Of a stretch of 64,000 nt of DNA, positions 32,723 to 43,100 are shown in pieces. Source of the stretch: Liolophura sinensis (taxonomy: Eukaryota; Mollusca; Polyplacophora; Chitonida; Chitonidae); the NCBI RefSeq assembly GCF_032854445.1, contig NC_088297.1:14497335-14561334 (forward strand), written 5' to 3'. How positions within the stretch are numbered: the first letter of the stretch is position 1; each line of letters begins with the position of its first letter. The position numbers and the translations under genes are program-made. The notes under the pieces are model-generated. The model did no database searches. It was not told the origin of the DNA and saw only the letters and a program-made list of their open reading frames with translations.

Positions 32723-32797
32723 TTCATGATTTATGAATTAAATTATTATGAATATTTATTTATGAATAACATCTGCATGTAAAAAAATATATATATA

Positions 32798-33405
32798 TCA
32801 ATCTTCTTCAGCTGTCAGGCCACCTGAAAAGATATGCTTCAAAAATGATTTTTTGTTCGGCTGTTTTCGAACCGGTTTCTTAGTTAATGGTTTTTTCGCT
32901 GATTTGACTTCATAAGGTTCTGAATGTACTGACTCCTCCTTCTTTCGTTTCCGTGACAAAATTTCTTCTTCCGTCTGCCTCTGTTTAATTTCATATGGTT
33001 TTCGGAGAGTGCTTTCTCCTGGCTTTTCCACCATTGATTTCACCTCGCCAGTCTTATCATTTATCACAGTGCGTTTCTGTTCCTTAAGAGCTTTCTTCTT
33101 CAAACGTTGACTTTTTTCCATATTTTGTATGTGAAAGTTTGTTTCTCTCTTAACTTGCGAAATTTCTGTTCGCAACCTCTGTTGGTGAACAGCTTTCTCA
33201 TAAGCCAGTCTTTCGTTCAGATGAGTCCATTTAAATCGATGTAAGTATTTGATATTCCATATTTGGTCATGCCACTGGCTGTGTCGTTTTCCACCAATTG
33301 GGGAATTGTTTAATGACAGGGCCACTCGTTTAGCCACTCGTTTATCCTGGTACTCCACCCATCCCTCTGTAAATAGGCGACCTTTCTTTGATCCAGTGGC
33401 TTTGT
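32798..33405 (-). CDS. ABT1: ABT1 exon 2
   Basis: Minus-strand acceptor TTTCACCTAG at 33407-33406. The first two bases complete the split codon GAC, then KATGSKKGRLFTEGWVEY. It runs to TGA at 32800-32798. Carries the second half of the RRM and the basic C-terminal region. Confidence 0.95.
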
Positions 33406-35677
33406 CTAGGTGAAATGAAAAGAAAACAAGTCACAACTATCTTTGTATTGGAACTATAAAAACATATTATGTAGTAAAAATGGCATAAAATTTTACCCAT
33501 GAGTGATTAATTTGCACATTTAGCATGATTCTGAGAGTACTTTGGTCTACGAAAGGTGTTTGGGGGTTTGTTTAGAAATGACGGAGCATATTATACTTGA
33601 AAAACATAAGTTTCAGCACCAACCTTAATATTTCATGAAATTAATTCCTCCCGAAAATGCACTTTTTAAGGGTGAACTAAAGGTCAACACCCTTAGTCAG
33701 ACTAGAATATATCCAACCAACAACCATTATGGTGTGTATGAACTTGAAAACATCAGAAAGTTTGCTCATTTCACAGATCTGAACATATGCCTTATGATGA
33801 ATCAAACGTGTGATTTATTTATTTATTTATTTCATTGGTGTTTTACGCTGTACTCAAGAATATTTCACTTATACAATGGCGACTTAGAATTTTAAATAAC
33901 ACAGTGTGTCCACCTCCATGTAGCCTGACGCATTAGATGTTATATGCTAACGACAGAATATCTTAACAGAGGTCTTCGCAAAACTGTGGGTATTTTCCTA
34001 CATGAACTTAGATCTTCCAAAGTTTCCCATCTGACATTTGTTCAGTCCACAATCCCTAGCCAAAGGGATCTCACTATTGTTGGACAGAAGCAATATTGTC
34101 TTCTGTTCTGCTCAAATTTGTAATTTTTAAACTTAAAAATTTGATCAGGTGGCCAAGGTTACTTTCATCGTGATTTAGCGAGTATTCATCGCAATGGTGA
34201 TTTTTTCGCCACTCTCATGACTGTTCTTCACACAGAGAAATCATCAGCTTTGCATGACAAACAAAGAAAACACATCCTGAAGATCAGTCTGCTCCACAAC
34301 ACACTCCTGGGCACCGAAGTTACAGATGGCTAAGAAAGCTGCCCGTTCAAAGTTTTTGTGGGCCATGACTAGAAATGGACGACATGATCGTAACAGACAA
34401 GAAGAGTTGATTGTGGTCCAACAACACTTAAAGTGTGATCCCCTCAGCTAGGGTTTGCTGACTGAGGAAATGTCAGCTGGGAAACGCTATAGAGGTTCTA
34501 AGTGCGGACTGGGAAATACCCAGCATTTTGGGGGTGGACCATTGTTGAATGTTGTATCGTTAGCATGGGCTAATCTACATGTAGATTGACTGTAGTTAGC
34601 GGCAACTGCTCTGAGGGTTACTGAACCAATGCATGTACCATTGTCGCAAATGTTACCCGGTTCAAAGCCCCAAGTTTGTCCCCGTACCGTTGAGTTTCGG
34701 CCTCGATAGAAACGAAATACCTCCTACACCCTCCCCAGAAAAGGTCAACTGCCAACATGTTGTTATCATCACAATTCACGAATCGCCAAATTCCATGTGA
34801 TAGCAGATGCGTCGCTTTTGCAGTTGGTGTATCCTGTACCGTGAACGGAAGTTGATTGGTGTAAGTGACAACATGGTGGCCGGTGACCTGTTCAGCTGAG
34901 TGAATAGAAGGTATTTTGTTTCTACTCTGGTAGAGCCGTGATGTGGGGAAGATATTAGGTGGCGGGTTTCCTCAGTGTTTCTCCTTCACGTGGAGTGCAG
35001 TTGTAGCCACCCCTGGCCTAAACTGAACGGTGCAGGGACAAACTTCGGGCTTTGAACCGGGGAGCATTTGCGACGATGGTACGTACGTTAGTTCAGTAAC
35101 CCTTAGAGCAGTTGTGGCTAGACTATGGTAGGCTGCTGGCCTTACTTTCATGGCCTGATACAGGGTATTTTTGGGGTCTGAAGTTTGGGATATCAAATGA
35201 AAATATTTCCACCTTTTTGTGTTATTTTCATGTATAAAAATGGTAAAACTGACAGACTGGAGAATCAAAAGGGTGCCCAAACTATTCAACTGGCTGATCT
35301 TAACGGATGTTAACAGTTTGAACTCAGGAACTCTTTTCAGGAAGAACAGCTACATGACGCTGTTAAACTGCCGGTCCAGCCAAAAAAGAAAAAAAAAGAC
35401 GCCTATGGTCTCTAACGAACATAGCGTGTGGAATCGAAAAATGAACCTGCGGTAATCACTTTGACTTACCATCTGGTTGAAGAAATACACGACCCAGTTC
35501 TCCGTAATGTTCGAAGATTTGCTTGATTTTTTTCACACTCATATACTGCGGGATTTTACTGAGGTATATAATCCCAGGCTCTGTCGTCTTTTTAACAGTT
35601 TTCAGAGACGCTGCATCCATTTCATCACCATTCTTATCGTTGTCAACAGCAGAACATTCCTCGTGGCCGTCCGCCAT
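32798..35677 (-). CDS. ABT1: ABT1/Esf2-like ribosome-biogenesis protein, 271 aa
   Basis: CDS complement of 35470-35677 joined to 32798-33405 (816 nt). Known for the family: ABT1 (yeast Esf2) is a nucleolar RRM protein of the small-subunit processome that acts in early pre-18S rRNA processing. Seen here: an acidic N-terminus, then an RRM beginning GIIYLSKIPQYMSVKKIKQI (residue 35 on), then the family signature region GWVEYQDKRVAKRVALSLNN, WNIKYLHRFKWTHLNERLAY and QRLRTEISQVKRETNFHIQN, ending in a Lys-rich tail. Length is close to the human protein (272 aa). One phase-1 intron of 2.06 kb holds a foldback element and a MITE. It is divergent from UNC45, with 1250 bp between the start codons. Confidence 0.95.
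33480..33693 (-). mobile_element. MITE-1 copy in ABT1 intron (reverse)
   Basis: Contains AAGTTTCAGCACCAA and GATTCTGAGAG blocks shared with the reverse copy at 1484-1690. The ends are degraded (ATGGCATAAAATTTT at the left, AACTAAAGGTCAAC at the right). Confidence 0.55.
33812..33888 (-). mobile_element. SINE-1 tail fragment (reverse)
   Basis: TTTATTTATTTATTTCATTG followed by GTTTTACGCTGTACTCAAGA and ATATTTCACTTATAC. Confidence 0.8.
34597..35121. mobile_element. Foldback element with 101-bp arms in ABT1 intron
   Basis: 34597-34697 and 35021-35121 are imperfect inverted copies. Left holds CAACTGCTCTGAGGGTTACT; the right arm, inverted, holds CAACTGCTCTAAGGGTTACT, and both share GTCGCAAATG and CCGGTTCAAAGCCC. 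The loop is 323 bp with no coding sense seen. Probably a non-autonomous DNA transposon or an inverted pair of repeats. Confidence 0.7.
35470..35677 (-). CDS. ABT1: ABT1 exon 1
   Basis: ATG at 35677-35675 on the minus strand; donor GTAAGT after G at 35470 (phase 1). Encodes MADGHEECSAV, an acidic stretch and the first RRM half ending FEHYGELGRVFLQPD. Confidence 0.95.
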
Positions 35678-36006
35678 GATTTCTTTAACTGAAAACGAGG
35701 CTCCTGGGATTCACTTTTGAAAGCGACAGCAGGGTTTTCCCCAGTTTTTGCATGTGGACACAATAAAAGTTTGATAAGTGTTATCTTTGAGAAACTGACA
35801 AAATATGTTTTAACAAACGAATCTGAAAAAAAATATGGTGCTCGATTAGAATTTTTTACCATATATTTGCATTCTTTTTTGTGAACTTAGCGAGTTGACT
35901 GGATGAATATTTACAGGTTTGATAATTTTTCACGCATCAGAGTGCTTATTCATTAAACGTGTGCATGTTCTTCTTTAGCGCCCAGTATACTGGGCAAATA
36001 AAGTAA

Positions 36007-36021
36007 ATTCCGGAAATCTCG
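36007..36021. promoter_or_regulatory. Heat-shock-element-like site 1
   Basis: aTTCc gGAAa tCTCg: two perfect inverted pentamers plus one with a single mismatch. Confidence 0.4.
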
Positions 36022-36128
36022 TAAGAAATTTAAGATTGTGGAATTGATTCTGGGGCATAACACCAAAAAAGTTCGTTTGGGCATCATTTTCATCGCTTGT
36101 TTTGGATGGTTGAAAAATAGCTTACCAG

Positions 36129-36143
36129 AGAATATTCCAGAGG
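36129..36143. promoter_or_regulatory. Heat-shock-element-like site 2
   Basis: aGAAt aTTCc aGAgg: two perfect pentamers and a third with one mismatch. Confidence 0.45.
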
Positions 36144-36189
36144 AATACATGTAAATCAAAAATAGCTTTCACCAGCTACCCAGGCTGTG

Positions 36190-36204
36190 GGAATATTCCA
36201 GAAG
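36190..36204. promoter_or_regulatory. Heat shock element, perfect three-pentamer match
   Basis: gGAAt aTTCc aGAAg fits the HSF consensus nGAAnnTTCnnGAAn exactly and is followed by another AAGAAA. It lies 513 bp from the ABT1 start codon and 724 bp from that of UNC45. UNC45 is an Hsp90 co-chaperone, so heat control is plausible; the function is inferred. Confidence 0.6.
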
Positions 36205-36927
36205 AAGAAACCTCACCCTATGGAGCCCCGTTGACAGTTTTGGTTTCAAGGGCGAATAACTCTACACGTAACTCTTGTTTCCGCTTTTACTATTTTGGGC
36301 ATGGTCTTTGAAACGCGTGGACATCAAATTACGCATTCTGTCGTCTGCTGAATTTCTGGTCAGTTCGTCCCCGCCGGAATGCTTGGATAAAAGTCTTGCG
36401 CTTTGTCCTCATTTGATAACTGACACTGCGGGCTTCCACAGCGATTTACTTTATGCTGGTGTTGTTGAAACGTGGAATCAGTAACAACAACAACGTTTGT
36501 TACTATCCACCGGCGGCATGAGGCAGACTTTTGACTTCTAATTTTTTTTTTTTGTTCAGAATTGTAACTACGAGCACAATAGTATCAGGTGTGTATTTAC
36601 AAGCATTTTTTTGTTTTGAAACTTTTAAATCTGATGAAAATTACAGAAATTACAGTAGTTGTCAGCTTTTAAGACATACAGGTCTTCACACTGTAGTTGA
36701 TCTTTAAAATTTTAACAGTTTTGCAAAATGCTTGGTCAAATTTTTGATATCCTGTCTTTCAACATGATACTCCTAGTTCTAATACTGACCAATCACTTAT
36801 CAAAGGATCATGACAACATGAAAACCTTGATACAGATCAAGGGGAGCAGGTAACTTGCACAGCTTCCTTTCTATTTGTTACTTTATCAATGTTGTTAACT
36901 ATCATTTATGTATTTAAGTTTTAGATA

Positions 36928-37126
36928 ATGGATGCTAAACAGTTGCGAGAGGATGGAAATGCCCTGTTTAAAGATGGGAAGTTTGAGGAAGCCTTAGCCC
37001 TCTACACAAAGGCCATTAACATATCCCCATTGAAGGAATCTGAGAAATCAGCTATCTACAAAAACAAAGCAGCATGTGAGCTGAAACTGGAGCGCTATTC
37101 AGAGGCAGTGGACGATGCGTCAAAAG
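36928..37126 (+). CDS. UNC45: UNC45 exon 1 (TPR)
   Basis: Starts [20 protein letters not shown]; the LREDGN motif is TPR1. Donor GTTTGT at 37127, phase 1. No in-frame candidate start further up is better. Confidence 0.95.
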
Positions 37127-40100
37127 GTTTGTGACTGTCCCACTGAATATTTAAAGAATTTCAGTTAATGTTTTTGGATATGAAGAGGTACATGAAGTAA
37201 GAACTCCAAAATGGATGCTTATACAGACATTTATACATGTCGACTTTAGACCCCAGTATTCGGTGGTTAATTTAGTGAAAAACTAAGTACTGGGGTGAAA
37301 AAAAACAAACAAAGCAATTCTATGTTTTCCTGGTACAAATACGCAAATTTTTGGATAAAAACTGAATCGCATTCAAATCATATGCAAGTAGCATTTGACT
37401 GCGATCATCAATGGCTGGACCCATGATAAGCCAAAATCAGCCATTATTTTTAGTCTATTATTTAGTCAACCATTATTTTCATGACCAAGATGGCAAAAAT
37501 GGTGGCCTAATTGTGCCGACACGAGATGAGTAAATGGAGTCAAGCCATAATGCTTTCCCCACCTACAGTGTTCAAGGGCGGACTGCCGACGTTGGCAGTA
37601 TGTCCCTGTAAACTGAGTATCGGGTTAAAGTCAGCATGTAAAATACTATTATTCTTAATCTCTCCAGAAAAAAAAATCAATTTTGAGTTTCTGGTTATAA
37701 AGATTTGGACTTCTTGGAGATGCTGCTTTGATATCACTGAAATAATCTTGAAACTGTTGTTGAACAAAAAGACAAACAGTTCAAGTCAATCTTGCTTTGG
37801 AAATTGATCCAAGGTAAAGGTTTAATTTTCTGGAAAAGAACCTGAACATGCAAGCAAACAAATAAGAGGGTTTTTATGTTGTTTCACTTGGAATATAAAA
37901 CTACCATAATGCTGACCGACGTCGTATAGGTGAAATATTCTTGAGTACAGAGTAAAAAAAGAATCAAAGAAATTAATAAATGGAATATAAAACCTTCCAG
38001 GTTGCCCATAGAGCCTCATGAGCTTCTTACTCTTTCTGTGTGAAAAGCAAAAAAAAAACAGACAAAGAAAAAATGAAATAATTGTTAGCAAAAATTAGAC
38101 CATTGGAAACTACACCTCCAATAATAACTTATTTTTAACAGAGTTTTTTTTTTTCATCGAATGAAGTTCAGATTTCTGGGGTTGGCTTCATCGAACATAT
38201 CAATAATTATAGCTGCCAGGGAAGTGATGTTGATTTGTAACCAATTTCTGTTCCTAACATTTGTAATTTGCTTCCTCAGCCCTGGAGATATCTCCTGATG
38301 ATCCAAAGGCCTTGTTCCGGCGTAGTCAGGCCTATGAGAAATTAGGCAAGGTTGAAGAGGCATATAAAGATGCTGTGCATTTGGTCAAAGTTGAACCCAA
38401 AAATACAGCTGTTAAACCAATAATTAATCGCTTGGGTCCAATCATTCAAGAAAAGGTGAGTTCTACTGAAAAAAAAAAGAAAGGAAAAACTTGAAGTAAG
38501 TTTTCGTGCTAGAGAAATGTAATAATCCCTTTTTTTGGAAAATTTTCCCAAACGTACCAAGATACCAACATTATTTCTCTTAAATCAGTTTCTATAGTTT
38601 GTACACAGAATATGAGAGATTTATTTCTTTATTTATTTATTTGATTTTCAAGTCCAGTTCATGCTGGCTTTCTCTCCGGCTGTAAGGGAGAAGGCCGTTG
38701 GTTTCCTCCGGGCTCTGCTCGGTTTCCACACATCATAATGCTGGCCAAAGTGAAATGTTCTTGAATACTGCTTGGTGTTGTATGGCGACCATCATTACGG
38801 TGAGAGGAAATAGGGCAGGGCCCGAGGGAAAGCCACAACCATCTGCAGACTGCTGCCAGACCAAATATGAGAGATCACCCATATTTAGAGTATCATTTGA
38901 AAATGTCTGCCAGCAACCTGTGGATGGTTATTGATTTTCTTGGTTTCCCCTCACTATAATGCTGGCAGCCATTTTGCAAATGAAAACTTGATATTCTTAA
39001 GTATGGTGTAAACATTTTTGCTACACATTGATGCAATTTAATGTGAGTAGCAGCTTCTGTAGATTTCCTAGCAGGAATAACCTCAATCTTTTTTTCTTTC
39101 ACTTTCAGATAAAAGAACAGAACAGCACAGCCTCTAAGGTGACACAGATGTTTAACCTAGCATTTGACAGCAGCATTCAGGATAGGGAAAAGAGACTGCA
39201 GGTATGTGGAAAGCACAGGTAAAAAAATAAAACGAAATGTATTTTTTGTAATATTGAGTTCTTAGTTTCCCTGTTGTTGATCCATCAAGTAATTGAAAAA
39301 TTGAAGATATAACCATGATGATTTTGAAGTGGCAAGGGAAGAAACAGAATTTAGACAATGGAAAAAACAGTTTACGATATAAAAGGTACACCTTTTTGTT
39401 TTGTGCAGGTATTTTCACTTTTAAGTACGGTACAACATAATACCCAAAGCATACATTCATACATCTTACGTTATGGATTGTGGGCAGTAGATCCAAGGTC
39501 AGTCCTGGGTTGGGTCACACCTAAGACCTTAAAAGAGGAAGTTGTAACTTCCTCGTTTGGCATTCAGCATTAAGGGGATAGTGCAATGACTGGTTGACCC
39601 GCTTCACTATAATGGCTCGGGCGAACGGCTTACTTGCTTTCGGTAAGTCGTCTCATTAAAGCAGTTCTAGGTAAAAAGAGCGGTGGAAATCTGTCCTGCA
39701 ACAAGGAGGCACATTACGTGCAGTCTAAGGATTCCTTGGTCGTCGTTAAATCCCAAGCACTCACTCACTCTTATGTTATCTTTTTTATTTCTAAAAGAAC
39801 TTGTTCATTAATCATGCAACTTGCATTTCTCAGGCTGCTAACAATCTGGTGGTTCTAGCCAAAGATGAAGCCGGTGCCAACAAAATTATGCAGGAAAATG
39901 GCGTGGAGAAATTAATACAGATGGCGGTGGAAAAAGACACGGAGTTAGTTCAGACAGCTGTGAGGGCGCTGGCATGTCTGGCAGAGAAAAACAGGACAAG
40001 AGTGAGTAGGGAAATGTATCATTGTAACCCTTTTGATGTTTTTCCAATTTATTGACCTTGTAACCTTGACTGGCAAAAAAAAAGAAAACAAAAACACTAA

Positions 40101-43100
40101 AAGAAACAGACTTTTATTTGAGGAAACTGATTTTTTTTTTTTTATTCCCTTTTCCAGGCTGAAATCATTTTGACAAAGGTTGGGCTGAGAAATCTCTGCG
40201 CTCTGATTGGTCAGGCGAATGAGGGAGTTTCCACGGCAGCCAGCACACTTTTACAGAACGTTCTTACAGCAGTATCAGGTTTTCACATCCACCAGGAGAA
40301 AATGGAGAAGTGGGAGGAACAGAAAAGGCAGGGTGGTAGAGAGCCCCGACCGCAGTTTAGAATGGGTAAATAGAAGCATGATGTTCTTGAAATCGAGACG
40401 AGCAAGAATTGTAGCAGAAGTAGTTGTCAGTTTTAAGTGATGTCAGGAAGAAATTTAAAGGCAAAGAATACACCAACAATAACATGAAGTGTATGTCAGA
40501 TAGAAAACCATCATATCCAGTCCTGGGTGGTTAGTATGCCAGCACGACACAGAGACCCAGGAGCTTCTTACCAGTGTGGTTGCTGGGAGTTCAAGTCCAC
40601 CTCATGATGGCCTCCTCTTTGTGGAAACCCACAACCATCCGCAGGTTGCTGCCAGACCTTCCCACGTACAGCCGGAGAGGAAGCCAGCATGAGCTGGACT
40701 TGAACTCACAGCGACCGCATTGGTGAGAGACTCCTGGGTCATTACGCTGCGCTAGTGTGCTAACGAACTGAGCCACGGAGGCTCCCACCTCCTCTTTGGT
40801 GTTACCTGGGGAGGTCTGCCAGCAACCTGGTCGTGGGTTTCTCGCAGTTGTAGAAGTGAAATATTCTTTAGTATAGCGTAAAACACCAATCAAATCAATA
40901 AACAAATCAAAGCAAACTCAGTCCTAGATAATAGTTCTTAACTATTCAAAGAAAAACAGAAGTGACATCACTGTTACCCACTGTGTCATGTCAGATTATA
41001 ATAAAAATTTGATGTTTAAAGCAGTTTTTAGTGTACCGTCTTCTGATATATACCGGTAGCACATTTTAGTGTTTTTTTAATCCCTTCAAAGATGTTCCAG
41101 ACACAAGATCTGAAATCTTCAAATTTATAGTAGATAGCAGTATCTCAGCTCCATGTTGATTGCCACTGTAAAAAATGGACCAAGGATACTGGGACATGGG
41201 AGCAGATTTTTTTGACACATAATAATTCCCCTTTATTGTCTACCTCTTTAGATGAGGAAACCCAAAAACTGGTAGATGAGATTTTCCAAGCGTTGACAAA
41301 GATGCTCATCCATGGGAAAGTTTCGGCCATAGGGAGGGATTCAGCCATGGAGCTAATCATCAGAAATATACCCCGACTGACGAATATCGGCTGGACAAGA
41401 CAGTTCCTGGAGTCTGATGGTAAGTCTACCAAACCACTCGTCACTCCAATCTGTTTTTAAGTTTTTAGTCAAAGTATCTTTTAATTTAAAGTCAAAGAAA
41501 TAATAAGGTAATGTTTATCAGTTGGACAACTGAAAGCCATGCATAAAAATGCTATCTTTTACTTTTTACAATTCTTTTAGGAGAATTTAATGCATTCAAC
41601 TGTTTGAATTCTGTGGTGAGTTTTATGAACCGTATAATCCGTGTGTGAAGAATCGCAGATATAAACCAACTGGTGCGGGGCATTGGTTCTGAATTGGCCT
41701 TTAACGTGTCAGTTTCTAGCTAATTAAGGGAAGTTGTGTGCTCATAATGTCTTTCAACGAGCCATCGTGTCTTCCTTTTTCTACAATATCCACTTACCTT
41801 GACCTGTCGTGCTCTTCTTAGGTATAAGCCATCTTCTGACTATTGCGGGCACGTTCAAGCATGACAAGACGCTAGCGGTGACGGACAAGTCTCGAATGCA
41901 TGCCTCTCTGGCACTGTCGAAAATCTTTGAGGACACTGTGAGTGATCGAGAGAGAGATATCTTCAAGGAAAAGTGCACCAATTTTCTCAAGTAAGATGAT
42001 TAAAAATTTGAGAAACCTCTCTCATGTGAGTTTGGAATCTCCCTTTGGTGTGTAATATCCGTGTGTTGTGTAATATCCATGTGGTGTTTAATCTCCATGT
42101 GGTGTGTAATGCCCGTGAGGCATATGATATCCGTGGGGTGTGTAATATCCAAGGGGTATGTAATCTCCATGTGGTGTGTAATGTCCTGTGGTGTGTAATA
42201 TCCTTGTGGTGTGTAATCTCTGTGTGGTGTGTAATATCTCTGTGGTGTGTAATAAAAAAAAAATATCTGTGTGGTGTATTACACATGTATGGTGTATTAT
42301 ATCCCTGTGGTGTGTAATATCCCTGTGGTGTGTAATCTCTGTGTGGTGTATTATATCCTTGTGGTCTGTAATAGTATTGGGGTGTGTATTATCCTTGTGG
42401 TGTATTACATCCCTGTGGTATATTACATCCCTTTGGTGCGTAATCTCCGAGTGGTGTATTATATCCCTGTGGTGTGTGATATCCCTGTGGTGTGTAATAT
42501 CCCTGTGGTGTGTAATATCCCTATGGTGCGTAATCTCTGTGTGGTGTGTAATCTCCGTGTGGTGTGTAAACTCCGTGTGGTGTGTAATCTCTGTGTGGTG
42601 TGTAATCTCTGTGTGGTGTGTAATGTCCCTGTGGTTTGTAATCTCCGTGTGGTGTGTGATATCCCTGTGGTTTGTAATCTCCATGTGGTGTGTAATATCC
42701 CTGTGGTGTGTAATATCCCTGTGGTATGTAATCTCCGTGTGGTGTGCAATCTCTGTGTGGTGTGTAATATCCCTGTGGTGTGTAATATCCCTGTGGTTTG
42801 TAATCTCCGTGTGGTGTGTAATATCTGTGTGGTGTGTAATCTCTGTGTGGTGTGTAATATCCCTGTGGTGTGTAATATTCCTGTGGTGTATTACACCCTG
42901 TGGTGTGTAATGTCCCTGTGGTGTGTAATCTCCATGTGGTGCGTTATATCCCTGTTACATACAATATCTGTGTTGTGTACGAAACTTATATTTTTCTTTG
43001 TGATTTCAGAGAACTGTTTGCTGAGACTACCATGGAATCCAAACTGGAAGCCATGGAGACCATATCAACATTACTTCAGGTTTGTCTACAAATAGATAGG

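Larger units (their letters stand above)
26856..32797. other. Module B 3' UTR/flank and intergenic DNA
   Basis: 26856-28130 has no repeat I recognise and could be 3' UTR; its open frames (for example 27367-27703) match nothing I know. From 28147 on it is mostly SINEs, MITEs, a 59-bp array and simple repeats. An AATAAA at 28790-28795 is a possible but distant poly(A) signal. No gene is supported. Confidence 0.55.
35678..36927. other. Divergent ABT1-UNC45 intergenic region
   Basis: Head-to-head spacing of 1250 bp between start codons; it should hold both promoters. It contains three heat-shock-element matches (36007-36204). A possible UNC45 leader intron could run from a GTGTGT near 36589 to the TTTTAG at 36919-36924 just before ATAATGG, but this is weak. 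No coding sequence is convincing. Confidence 0.6.

Noticed and set aside
33635-33895. 86-codon plus-strand frame in the ABT1 intron
   Set aside because: Built from a MITE-1 copy and a SINE tail; not a gene.
36928-41460. Separate small TPR and armadillo genes instead of one UNC45
   Set aside because: All 20 exons join in frame with GT-AG borders and in family order to a 932-aa protein; splitting is unnecessary.
42088-43095. Long open frames of 198-274 codons on both strands
   Set aside because: They are read-throughs of a 20-bp tandem repeat inside UNC45 intron 7; the peptide is a short cycle with no family resemblance.
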